A DNA stretch of 64,000 nt from the NCBI RefSeq assembly GCF_001540865.1, contig NC_033631.1, positions 1,219,532 to 1,283,531 of the forward strand. Direction: 5' to 3'. The stretch comes from Ananas comosus. Lineage: Eukaryota; Streptophyta; Magnoliopsida; Poales; Bromeliaceae. Shown here piece by piece: positions 34,319 to 45,500 of the stretch. The translations under genes and the position numbers were made by a program. The notes below the pieces were generated by a model. It made no database searches. It saw only the letters and a list, made by a program, of their open reading frames with translations, and was not told the DNA's origin. How positions within the stretch are numbered: position 1 is the first letter of the stretch; each line of letters starts with the position of its first letter.

Positions 34319-37040
34319 CCTTTCCACATTACCTGGTATGGGGCTAATTAATGTCACGCAAATTGGGGTTAAAATTTTATAATGAGCTTTTTGTAGCAGA
34401 AGCCTTAGGACTGGTTGGATGACCTTCATCCAAATTATATCTATATAACCGTTCACCTTTCCATGAGGCACAAATTGGGACAAAAATTTTATAAAGTAGC
34501 TTCTTGTACTAGATACCTTAGATTGTGTTGGATGCCCTTTATGCGATTTGCACTTTCATCTCACCACCAAATCGACTAACACTTCTATTTAGTGTGAATT
34601 TCTGAACTGGTTTGCTAAAAACATCATTCCTCGTCTATTTGTTGCAGCGACGACTTGGATTGGACGTTGGTCGAAAGAATGCTCCAGTAAGTTGATATGT
34701 TTATTTTTATTATTACTTTTCTACTTTTGATTAGCCTGCTGAAGTGTCCTCATATAATTAGCTTTTCTTCATAGTTGGAGAAAACAATAGCTATTTTTCG
34801 TACAAACAGATAATATTATAGAATATTTTGGTGGACTCTGAAAGTCCTTTCTCGATGGCATTAATACGAATAGCATGTTCTTCATACCAGATGAATAGTT
34901 GATTCACCTTGACATCAGGAAGGCCTATGGAGTTGCACACAGATGAAAATTTGAAATGCGAATTGTCTTGTATTGCAAATGCTGATTAGACGGTTGTAAG
35001 ATAAAGAGTTTTAAGCATGCTGTTCATGTAACAAAGACACAAGGCGCATACACATCTCAGCATGCTTACATCTCAAGTTATGTGCTGATAGGGAAAAAGC
35101 TATGCATGCACATGTAAGGTCAGAAGCTAAGTCTTCTTCGTATGCTCCTTTGTAGGTTTTGTAATTGGAGTCAGAAAGCTACATGTGCACACTATTTGTG
35201 GTTACATTTGGACAGTAGGATTCTTATTGCTCTCTTTTACTGATTGGAGTTGCCATTACTCGCTTCTTCCAGTTGCTACTGAAATTTAAATATGGACGCA
35301 GATGGGCAATTTTGGACATCATTGTTCAATTAATCATTGATTTTTTGTCTCATAATTGGTAACTTTCTCAGTATGTCAATTGCTGTATGGATTACTTTTA
35401 CAATTTCATTATTCATATTAATCTGTAATTTTCATATGAATTCATGATTCATAAACCTCCCTGATGATATTAGTATGCTTTTTAACTATTCTTTTCTATA
35501 GTTTAAGGTGGTTTTACTATTCTTTTCTATAGTATGAATTCATGTTTTTTACTATTTTTGGAATGGAGCTTTTGTTATATCTTAGAATCCTTATCAATTG
35601 TTGGTTCAATTCTTTTGCAGAAATCAGCTGCCAAAAAGGAACACAACTGTATTCCAGACGAACACTACGTTCAGACATTACTATCTGTAAGCCTTGATAA
35701 TTCTTCATTTCATCCTTTTTGCTTTTTAGTGCCTACTTGGCCTAGAGGGAGCTTCTGCAATATTGCTGTTTGAGTAGAGCCGCTTGAAGAAGCACCAACT
35801 TCCTTTTCATTTAAATCTTGTTTACAGTTTTCTAGTGCTGTAGAAGTAACACCAAATTGGAGTTTCTATTTTTGGAGCCCAAAAGCTCATTCTAGCTTTT
35901 CATTATGACAAAAAGCTCTTGATAATTGTTTGCCGCATACCTTTTTTTGGAATCTTATTCTTTCTAAAGTAGAATGTTGTTTCAGAAACCAGCCCAAAGA
36001 GGCACTGAAACCTTGATGTTCATCCATGATGTTATAATTTAATTATTCCAGATAGTCAGGTTCATGACAAGAACAGTCCATGTGAAAGCATGAAAGAAAA
36101 GATTTTTTCCCCCCCCTTATCTCATCAGCATTTTATCGTTTCCAGATGAATGAGCTTGAACATGAAATAGAAAGACGAACTCTAACCTATACGTTATGGA
36201 ACCAATCTTCGAATCATATGGATAAGAAAACTTGGCATCCAATGACATTTGAGTATGCTGATGCAAGCCCTCAACACATTAAGGAAATAAAGGTAAAAAA
36301 TTCTATGTTCCATGTTTTTTGAATCTTTGATATTATAATATTGCTCTCTTCTTCGTGTATTTTGCTAGTAAATGCATGAATATGTTGATTCGAAGCTGCA
36401 TACAATTTGGAATATTTATGGCAATGCTGTCAGCGTGTTTGCATTTATGCCGAAGATGACATGTCCTGTATAGAAGGGTATATTTATAGTTATCTTTTGA
36501 TATTATGGACTTTAATGTGGTCACTTAAAAGTCATCTATCATTCTATCTTGCAACTTATATTGTATTTGGCAACCTAACTCGGACTATCGGCAACTAAGC
36601 CACCAAGATGTGTTGCACTGAATGTTCTTTGTATGTTTCTGACATTGAAGCAACTACTAGGCATGTGTGTGACCTCTTTTTTTTTTTTTTTTTTTTAAAT
36701 TCGTTTGCAGCATGATTAGAATGTTAAAACAATTGCAAACCATGTATACTATGACACAGAGTACGAAACCGTGTGATAGCTGGGACGCCGCATTCTTCCC
36801 TTACATCCTGTCAGACTGTTGATTCCTTTTCACCTCATGAGTATTTTCTTAATTTTTCAGAGCATCAACCATGTCTACTACAACACGGAATACAGGACAG
36901 AATGGTGCCAATGCAACGCGACACTGGTTCCCTGCTTCTTGTTTGCACGGAAGTTCTCCCGCGGTGCAGCTATGCGGGTATTGAGCGAGGGAATTGTCGG
37001 CCCCTTTGATGCCTCCGCTTTACTAATCAACTCTTCATAA
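30435..37040 (+). CDS. GT14-like Core-2/I-branching beta-1,6-N-acetylglucosaminyltransferase family protein (DUF266 type)
   Basis: Ten exons: up to 30707, 30823-30939, 31024-31124, 32385-32456, 32596-32677, 32790-32870, 34648-34686, 35621-35686, 36146-36292 and 36861-37040 (TAA). All borders are GT-AG and phases agree. Frame from 30537 to the stop gives about 351 residues and includes PKIAFLFLARSNLPLDFVWH, YSIYVHSEPGFV, WGESTMIEAERRLL, LISDSCVPLYNFSYVYNY, MSPAIPKEKWRKGSQWI, HNCIPDEHYVQTLLS, RTLTYTLWNQS and TEWCQCNATLVPCFLFARKF. These mark the plant Golgi type II glycosyltransferase-like family, whose substrates are mostly unknown. The N-terminus is the problem. A hydrophobic anchor-like stretch (from ATG 30435: CCRLLLLLLPLPHPLLLL) is in the same frame but separated by TAA 30534-30536. 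The ATG at 30562 is in another frame. The start is therefore unresolved: a mutation, an assembly error or an unseen first exon. Intron 6 (32871-34647) holds MITEs. Confidence 0.9.
30531..30540 (+). promoter_or_regulatory. TATA box-like CTATAAATAG
   Basis: CTATAAATAG is a textbook plant TATA sequence and sits 27-170 bases before the first certain coding sequence of the GT14-like gene. It also contains the in-frame TAA discussed there. If it is the working TATA box, transcription starts near 30565 and the hydrophobic frame upstream is not translated. Confidence 0.5.
33566..33995. repeat. Inverted repeat flanking a MITE in intron 6
   Basis: AGTTAGTAACACTAAAACGAT plus a (CT)n run at about 33566-33615 is the inverse of the stretch at about 33945-33995 (CACACAGAGAGAGATAGAGAG, TTTTAGTGTTACTAACT). 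The MITE copy at 33671-33900 with its (TA)n flanks lies between the arms, so the whole can fold as a large hairpin in the transcript. Confidence 0.75.
33671..33900. mobile_element. TA-microsatellite MITE, copy 3
   Basis: It starts GAGTCCGGTTGGGATACTATC right after a roughly 56-base (TA)n run and ends near GATAGTGTTTCAGCCTAGTTC before a (TATATG)n run. The marker CTCAACCCTAGGGGACCCAC is present. Confidence 0.8.
33996..34178. mobile_element. TA-microsatellite MITE, copy 4 (left end lost)
   Basis: The internal part from CGGCTACCAAGTTTTCCGCC through CTCACTCAACCCTAGGGG to TGCTATTAATAGTATAGTAG matches the family, but the first ~25 bases are missing. It lies directly beside the inverted-repeat arm. 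Confidence 0.7.
34179..34318. repeat. Compound TA/TATG/TG microsatellite
   Basis: (TA)n changes to (TTTATA)n, (GTATAT)n and finally (TG)n across about 140 bases. It sits at the right edge of MITE copy 4, inside intron 6. Confidence 0.9.
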
Positions 37041-37534
37041 CAACCATCGAATGCAATATTTCATATACCCGCTTTATACACTGTGGGACACTTTCAATCG
37101 GGAATCATCTCTACGCCGATGGCATATCCGATGCACGGCGCGAGGATACATAGCGGCAAATATATGGTAAAGATATGGTATTTAACCAACACTAAATACA
37201 AATACTGAGAGTACTGTTGGCCTATTTTTCTTTAGCTATCTAATAGTGAAGTAAACATATAGAGATATACTCAACCATCATAACAAGGTGAGAAGCTCTT
37301 TTTGTGTTTTTAACTCCCATGCTCATCTCTAGTATTAAGATAAAAGGGTTAAAAAGAGTAAATTTTGTAATTGACCAGCTTACCCATATTTTTTTCATTT
37401 TCCTATAGGATGAAAAGAGAACCTGACTTTCTATTTTAACTGCTTATGTATCATAATAAGATTCTTATGTATCATACTTAGTACTCTCTCTCTCTCTCCC
37501 TTATGTATCATACTTAGTACTCTCTCTCTCCCAC

Positions 37535-37569
<35 letters not shown>

Positions 37570-38404
37570 AACACACACACACACACACACACAAAACTGT
37601 TCCTTGTTCTTTATTTTCTTTTAAATTATTGTTTAGACATATTTGCCTTTTATGTTTTCAATCAAGAGTCTCTTGGGTTGGTCTTGAACGGCGTTGACCA
37701 GTAGATGCCTAATATTAGCATATGATATTAGTGTGTGCCATGAGTTAAGTGCTCATCGGTATGGGCTGTATCTATCGTATTGTATCGTATCAATAAGATA
37801 TCGACGTAATATAGTTTTTAAAGTAATAAGTAATTTTCTCAATAAAGTTTGTTGGAAGTGTGATTTACTCCGATACCAAATTGTTGGAAGAAGAGGAAAC
37901 TTATCAACAAAGGTTTAAAAAAATTGATAAAAATATATGATAAACAGTTGGAATACTTTATTGCTGCAGAAAATAAATATTTTATGTTATTTTTTGTCGG
38001 TACACATAAATTTTTTATGATCTGCATGTATTGGCACGGTCTGGTGTATATCATGCCATACTGCGTACACGCCATACTGCGCTGTAAGTTTTTAGTACGA
38101 TTTCGTGTCATGATATTTAAATTTTTGGGTGTGTGCTTGTACTCTAATTCTGACCAAACCAGTGACTTTAATTATTGGCTGGATTGGTTCAATGGATTAT
38201 TGGCTTGACTTACTCGGCTAGGGGAGAATTTTTCGTTGCCACTAGCTGGAAATTTTTTTTATAAATGATCTTACTAATTTTACAATTATAAAAAGCCTTA
38301 TAAAAATAGTTTTAGAAAAATAATTATAAAAATAGAACTTTAATATGCTATATTAAATTTTGTAAAAATAAATAATATAAGCGATGAATGAATTAGTATC
38401 CGTG
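37041..38404. other. GT14-like 3' flank and intergenic
   Basis: The 3' untranslated region is followed by a (CT)n/(CA)n compound microsatellite (about 37485-37595), which includes a tandem duplication of CTTATGTATCATACTTAGTAC. A decayed element-like stretch near 37755-38110 (CGTATTGTATCGTATC on the left, GCACGGTCTGG and ATACTGCG on the right) resembles Mutator-like MITE ends. No gene is supported. Confidence 0.5.
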
Positions 38405-38411
38405 TATTTAA

Positions 38412-39104
38412 CGGACTTTTTTACAAAATAACCATCTAAAATTTTATAATTTGCAAAATAACCTTATCAAATTTGTATTTGATAAATTAACTCTCAAAAC
38501 GCGGTGAATCATTCACCGCATTCTGAAAGTATCTAAGTTTTTTTAAAGGTGGTGAATCATTCACCGTCTTCTTCATAATTTTTTGGGAAAGAAAAAAAAT
38601 AAGATTGTTAAAATTGTACGTAGATTATACGAAAAATAAAAAAAATGAGATTGTTAGGATTGTATGTGGAATATTAGAATTTTTGTTTGATTGTTAGAAT
38701 TGTATAAATAGATTATTAAAATTTTTTTGATTGTTAGGATTATATGGATATATTATTGGGATTTTCAAATTGTTAAAATTATATGTGATGTTTGATTATT
38801 ACGATTGTAATAGATTATTAGGATCTTTTTGATTGTTAGGATTATATGGATAGATTTTAAAATTTTCAAGTTGTTAAAATTATATGTGATTTGTTGAAAT
38901 ATTTATGTGGTTGTTAGGATTATAGAAAAAAATAATAAACAGGTGAAAGGCGGTGAATGATTCACCGCTTTTCTGAGAATTAGACTCTTTATGGAAGTGG
39001 TGAATCATTCACCGTTTTTAAGAAATTAGTTTTTTAAATATAATTTTGACAGAATTATTTCGCAAATAATAAAATTTTAAAAGGTTATTTTATAAGAAAG
39101 TCCG
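38412..39104. mobile_element. Foldback TIR element with GGTGAATCATTCACC modules, 693 bp
   Basis: The termini CGGACTTTTTTACAAAATAACC and, reverse complemented, CGGACTTTCTTATAAAATAACC match. A perfect 7-base repeat TATTTAA flanks it (38405-38411 and 39105-39111). The inner arms carry near-perfect palindromes GCGGTGAATCATTCACCGC (near 38501) and GGTGGTGAATCATTCACCG (near 38548), with counterparts near 38951 and 38996. The middle contains repeated GATTGTTAGGATTATATGGATAG-like units. It is the same family as 21683-22497 and 5309-5689. Confidence 0.8.
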
Positions 39105-39111
39105 TATTTAA

Positions 39112-39330
39112 ATGTGAGGAATCATTCACCGCTTTTATAATATCTTTTAAAACTAACAAAATTATTTCAAAGACGGTGAACCGTTGACCATCTTTATTAT
39201 TTTTTCTTTTGATCGTATGTCCTTTTTTAAAAGCGGTGAAACATTCACCGCTTTCATAAGTTATCAATAATTTGACGAATGCAGTGAATCATTCACCGCT
39301 TTTATATATTTTTTTTCTCCTCATCATGCT
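39112..39330. mobile_element. Adjacent partial copy of the GGTGAAT foldback family
   Basis: Four more palindrome-like modules occur (near 39117, 39174, 39232 and 39284), each close to CGGTGAANCATTCACCG and spaced by roughly 50-60 bases. This half-element begins at the TSD of the 693-bp element. It lacks the left TIR, so the two probably nested or recombined. Confidence 0.6.
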
Positions 39331-40836
39331 GGCACCCACATAAATTTTGATGGGTCTAATTTTAGAATAAAAATTTTGAAGAAGTCTAGTGCTCTAAAAT
39401 CTCCCGTAAGTGCTAAAAATATTCATGTATTAGTTTAAAAATTGTGAAAAAAACGTTACTAAGATGCATAATTGAATAAACAATTAACTGTTTTTTCTAA
39501 TGTTAGTGAATGTAGGAAAATATATATATATATATAAAAACACTAAAGCACCATCCAAGTGATACTTGTAAAAATATTCTAGCCCTACTATATATATATA
39601 TATATATATATATAAAAGCACGTATATTCAAATTTGGGTCTGTCGACAGACCCATATTTCGGCGGGAAAATTAGCGCCCATTTTCCTCTTTCCGTACAAA
39701 AAAAATTTTAAATATAAGAATAAAAATAGAAACCCTAATGCATACGTATGTTCTCTATAACCGATTACTTATATTTTTCTATTTTATTTTAAAATATCTT
39801 TTTTAGGTATTATCTATTTAATTTTAAAAGTAAGTTTTCTATAACAGATTACGGGTGTGAAAATCCTATAAAAGATATTTTTCAATTTATTTTTAAAAAT
39901 ATCTTTTTTAAATATTTTTGGTATGAAAATCCTATAAAAAATAACGGATTTATTTTTTCTTTATATTAATTTTTCGAATTCAAATATCTTTTTTTAAGAT
40001 AACATATTTAATTTTTCTATTTAATTCCAAAATATATTTTACATAAATTTCTGCCAAAGTAATAATATAAATTTAAAAATATTATATAATTTGAATAAAT
40101 ATATTTACAAATATTTATTGATTTAAAATAATAAAATAATTGTTACGATGCACGTTCACTACAACTCCACTATAATATATATATATAGGGAAACTATTGC
40201 TTTGCCAGTGTCTTAAGTTAGTAGTGTTCGGTTGGCTTGACCAAAAGAGTTTTTCTTAAAATTAGTAATTTCATTAGATGGAATAAACAGTTTTGTAATA
40301 TAAAACCTTCTAAATTTACCGAATTGAAGAAAAATATAATTAAATTTAGTATTGAGCTGGAATTTTTTTTGTTCTAATTTTATGAAAAACTAGGATTTAA
40401 TTTTTCTAAATTTTTTATCCGAAAAATAAAAACTGTTAAAAAGATTTTTTTTCTTAAATTAAAAATATTATTTTTGTTAAATTTTTTTGGAAAATAAATT
40501 TTCATGTTTTTTTTTCCGGGAATCAAATACTGGGAAAAAAAAATTAAAGAAAAAATATGGAAAAAAATAAAAAATTCAAGCCTATTAATGGAAAAAAAAC
40601 CGGTGGCATAAATGGCGCAGAGGAGGATACAGAGAAAAAAGAAATGAAGTGTTGGAAAAATTGTTTATATTCGTTGAACCATCTCTGCCACGTCATTATA
40701 GACCGCGCGATAAGTGTCAACGGGATTCTAGCTATTTTTTAAAATTTTAAAGTTAAAATCTAATTTTTCATATATGCTATGTAATATTTGAAAGTCTTAC
40801 ACATAAACACGTACGTAGTTAATTGGATTCTAATTT
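39331..40836. other. AT-rich intergenic with palindrome
   Basis: Two short (TA)n runs lie near 39520 and 39590. A perfect 20-base palindrome, TGGGTCTGTCGACAGACCCA, is at 39635-39654. The rest, including homopolymer-rich 40240-40560, carries no recognised gene. Confidence 0.5.
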
Positions 40837-41344
40837 AGATGTTACGGACACTGACACGGAATATGAGACACAACAGGACTTAGACATCGCAACTGGACAA
40901 CTTTCAAAAAATTAGAACATGGACAAGAAATTAAGACCGCTAATAAAATATAATATTATTAATATAATAATATATTTTTATTATATATAAAATATTAATT
41001 TTGATAAAGTATTATTATATTTCTCGTACGAATGAAATTAATAAAATTTTTATTGATAGTTCATATATTTTAAATTTTATATTTATCATACATAATTTAT
41101 TTATATTACAAAAAAAAAATCATAGGCATTAATCGAAAAGTTAAAATATTTTTTTTATCGTACATTACATATGCATAGAAAAAATAAAATAAAAATAGAT
41201 ATATATATATATTTTAGTTGTATGCACTGTGGATCGACATTAAACGAGCGTCTGAGAAGTGTCCACGTCAGACATGTGTCCGACACGGACACACGCGTGT
41301 CCGACACGAACACGCAAGGTTTATAGAAGTGTCCATTATACGTA
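40837..41344. mobile_element. Probable Mutator-like element with GTGTCCGACACG core
   Basis: A perfect 11-base repeat GATTCTAATTT flanks it (40826-40836 and 41345-41355). The ends are weakly inverted (TTACGGACACT and, reverse complemented, ATAATGGACACT). Near the right end are repeated GTGTCCGACACGGACACACG motifs that recall end regions of common plant MULE-type MITEs. The middle is AT-rich and without a gene. Confidence 0.6.
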
Positions 41345-41355
41345 GATTCTAATTT

Positions 41356-42162
41356 TAAATATTAATTATCAAAGATGAAAGCGTGTAAAACTTATCCTAA
41401 CAATCATCCATTTGGATTGGACTATTATGCTAATTTTTTGAATCAATTAATGACTTTTTAATTTTTATATTTGAATGCATTGTTTATCATTACGGATTTA
41501 GTTTAGATATTTTATATAATTTGCGTAACTATAAAATTATTAAAATAAATAATTAGTTTAAATTTTGTATCTAAAAGTCTACCAAATCACTTAAACAAAT
41601 TGGAAGATTGAATAGCAAACCTAAAATTTTAAAAGTTTGAGCAATCGAATTAAAATGGTTTATAGTTCTAGTAAATTTTAAGGCTATTTGGTTTCAAGAA
41701 AAAATATGAAAAATAATTTTCTGAAAAAGAAGTTCTTGACTGAAAACTTTTTTCGCAATTTTTTATCTATTTGGTTAAAAAAAACTCGCTTTTTTAAAAA
41801 GCTTTTTTTTTTTAGATTTCATGAAAAAATAGTATTTTTATTGTTCAAAAAGAAATTGGAAAACATAAACAATAGTTTTTCGTAAAATCTACAAAACATT
41901 TTTTTTTTTTTTTTTATAAAAAACTACTTTTTCTTAGAACAAAATGGCCAAAAAAAATTAGATAAAAAGTTTTTCATAATAAACCAGTGATACACCCGGT
42001 TCAGCCAAAAAGAAGACAAACTATTTCCTCGATGCTCCTAGTCCACCACGTCATTCGTAGACCGATTCTGCGATGGTCATTTGATTGTGGTGGGTGTTGG
42101 TGGGTCCCACCGCACTCCTTCTTTGCACGACCCCCAGAGGGAGGAGAAAGAATCCAATTTAG
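41356..42162. other. AT-rich upstream region of DUF212 gene
   Basis: The stretch 41680-41960 has roughly inverted ends (AAGGCTATTTGGTTTCAAG and TTAGAACAAAATGGCC) and homopolymer runs, so it may be a foldback remnant. After 42000, GC content rises toward the gene. No TATA box was identified with confidence. Confidence 0.4.
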
Positions 42163-42196
<34 letters not shown>

Positions 42197-42209
42197 CGGA
42201 GGAGGGATC

Positions 42210-42246
<37 letters not shown>

Positions 42247-42300
42247 NGAGAGAGAGAGAGAGAGGGGTGGGGGAGAAGGGGAGAGAGAGAGAGGGAGGGA
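42163..42300 (+). repeat. (GA)n microsatellite in 5' leader of DUF212 gene
   Basis: GA repeats fill most of the 138 bases before the ATG. A single N at 42247 lies within the run, so the true length is uncertain. Long GA/CT runs are common in plant 5' leaders. Confidence 0.85.
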
Positions 42301-42301
42301 G

Positions 42302-42458
42302 ATGAACGAGGTGTTGACCGCGGCGGAGGCGTCGCCGTCGAGGCCGTCGTCGTCGTCGTCTCCGGCGCCGGCGACCATCGCCGGAAACCTCCCCCTCGTC
42401 TCCGCCGTGCTCGCCTTCTCCGCCGCCCAGTTCCTCAAGCTCTTCACCACCTGGTGCG

Positions 42459-42508
<50 letters not shown>

Positions 42509-45500
42509 ATTGATGCGCCCGGTGTGCTGATTTAATTCGTTGGGGATTATGTAGTTTTGTTGATGCCTAGTTGATTATGAGATTGTGTTCGATAGTGAGA
42601 TTGGGAGTCTTCTTGATAGCCATTTGTTTTTCAAAATCTTGATGCTAACCCTAGTTGATTACCTTCTGTGTTGAGACATTTTTGTGGGGATTATTGCTGT
42701 TATGGTAGTGCCTAAACCCTAACTCTCTCTCTCTCTCTCTCTCTCTAATTGCTTGTGAAATTGTGGGAATGCTTAGATTCAGGGCATTTTTGATAGCAGT
42801 TTTTAATTTTTTTTCTTTTTCCCCTTTGCGTTGAGACATTTTGTCGGGATTATGTAGTTATCGAGACTTAAGACCTAATGAAAGGAGAAAGAGGGCGCAA
42901 TTGCACTTATCGGCACACGAATTGAGGGTGAATGAGGTTGAAATTTGTCATCTTTGCCCAATAGGAATGATCTATTATGTAAAGAAGGAAAATAGGTGAT
43001 CATAACCCTAATTCTTTCCCCTTTATGTTGAACATTTCATGGAGATTGTGTAGTTATGAATGTCTAGGCCCAAATTAATTGAAAATGATTGCGTTTGGAG
43101 TTATGAGCATGCAAATGGGAGGTTGATGAACTCGAGAGTTCCGTTTTAACTCAAGAGGAATGTTATATAAAGCAGGAAAAGTGGTTTTCTTGATGTTGAT
43201 TGTTAACCCTGATTCTTTCCCCTTTGGTGTTGAGACATTTTCATGGTGGTTAAGTAGTCATGAGTGCATAAACCATAATGGAAGGTAAAGAGGGGCCCAA
43301 TTGTTTTTATAAACATGCAAATGATGAAAAAATTTAAAGAATAAATTTCGTCGATAGAAATAATTTAAATCAAAATAATCAATAGTTGATTTGGTGTAAT
43401 CAAAGGAAGATAATTGAGGGGTCCATGATCCCTTTATGTTTTACCTAAAATTTACCTTAATTTTCTGTTTCCTTTCATATAATTCTTAATCTCATCTTCC
43501 TTTGTTTTTTTCTTTTCTGTGGGAGGTTTTCTATTTTTTTGCTTTTTGTGTTTAGACATTCTATGACATGTTGACACTGGCTAATCTAGTATATTACCAT
43601 CTCTGCTGGGAGAAAATATCGCTATAACCCCTCCAGCTCCTGTTAAGACTTTGTGGTTGACTCACATGCAGTCACATACAAACCATCAAGCGATGAATCT
43701 GTTTTGACTAGCCTCGTATCTGACACAACATATGGCTTCGGAAAGGCCCCTTTCTCTAGTTGTCTGCTATCTATTATTTTGAAGAAACCACCTTAATATA
43801 CGTGAAAATGCTTGGAGAAAATTTCTACTTTCTAAACTTTTAGACGTATATATTAGGTCATTAACACTAATGTTGGAACTATTGTTAAGCTTTGGCGTGT
43901 ACATTCCTAGACATGCAGGTTTAAGGAGAAGAGGTGGGATTCAAGGAGGTTGCTCGGGTCAGGTGGAATGCCTTCCTCGCATTCTGCGACCGTCACAGCT
44001 CTTGCTGTAGCTATTGGCCTACAAGAAGGGATTGGTTGTTCTTCATTTGCCCTGGCTACAATTTTAGCTGCTATTGTATGTACTTCTCTACTAGTTCCCA
44101 TTTATGCTTATGTTAAGCACGGAATTTATTGTTTGTTTTGTCTCCTTGCTTGTTAGGTTTTTCAATTTTTAGATATAAACTATTTATGTGATAATTAGCA
44201 GGCAAGATCTCTTGTTAGTTTCGTTGCTATCTGAGCATTTATACTTTACTCTTTTGGTATGCTAATTCTTTCTAACGTAATTTAGATAAGAGCTATATAA
44301 AATATGACAAATGTACAACTTTTTTTTTTTTTGAGAGAAAGGTAGCATGCTACCTGCTTTGTTTATTTCAACAAATGTACAACGTTGACGTACTGCTTTT
44401 CAGAGAATAAGAATCAATGTAAAGAGAAACAATGATATGAAACTAGTAGGATATACAATCTAGTTCTTGGAATTATGTTTTGTTCATTTTAGTCGTTTTA
44501 AAGGTTACAGTGCCATATAAACAAAAGGATAAGGCTGAGCTATAGTGTACAACAAATGGAAAAATAGAAGGATGTACTTGGCATAATAGAAGAGCATGGT
44601 ATGTGTTATAATTGCACAATTGCAAGATATGCTGTTAGATATGATTTTAGTAGTTACTAGGAGTTTATGTCAGACATTGATTTGGGAAGATGACTAGAAG
44701 CTACAAAATGGGAAATGGATTGCATGAGTTCCAACCAACTTTGAACTCTCTTCAACCCACCAATATATATGGGACGGGCAGGGAGATCTCATCTGTATTA
44801 AGTGTCACATTGACTATTTTTAGTGTGGGATCGAGTTTTGGGATGACACTAGATGAAGTGTCCCTAATCTTTTAGGGGGGAAGTTTAATTTCAGATACAA
44901 ATTGAATCTTATCGAGGATTGAATGGGGTTCAAATTATTGAAATGGTAGATAGGAGTGTAGGGACAATGGAAGAAAATACTCCAACTGACCGTAATTAGA
45001 TTGATAAAGAAGAAAGTTTAGCTTCTTTTAGTAGTAAATATTGTAGAATTGTAATAGGAACAGATGTGGGAAAGAAGATGGCATACAAGTGGAAGAAGCA
45101 AAGGAGACGACTTAGTTGGATAACCAATAGTGTAAGTGATGATTTCATTTAGATTAATTGGATAACCAATAGTATAAGTGATGAGTTCATCTAGATTAAC
45201 TTTTACAGTGCATTTTTTCATCTTTTATGCAGAAACTTTCTAATATAAGTTCAAAACAATTTTCCTAATTCTATAGGGTTCTAATTCAACCTAGTAACAT
45301 ACTTTACCCCAATTTTTGACCATATGTTATGATGAGAGCTTCTCATCAACACTTAGTATATTTTCATGTTAATAGTTTGTGTTCAGCATTATAATCACTA
45401 AGATTTAATTCTGAAAATACAAGAAATTTCAATTTTGCCGTGTAAATGATATGTGGTCACATGTGGTCCAATATGCATCCAATATGCGGTGGTTTACACA

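Noticed and set aside
34181..34483. Minus-strand frame with His-Thr and Tyr-Ile runs
   Set aside because: It is a translation of the TG/TA compound microsatellite.
41987..42535. 182-residue plus-strand frame and a minus-strand partner over the DUF212 first exon
   Set aside because: Their length comes from GA/CT repeats and they cross the ATG, exon 1 and intron 1 of the DUF212 gene in the wrong frame; the real exon is 42302-42453.
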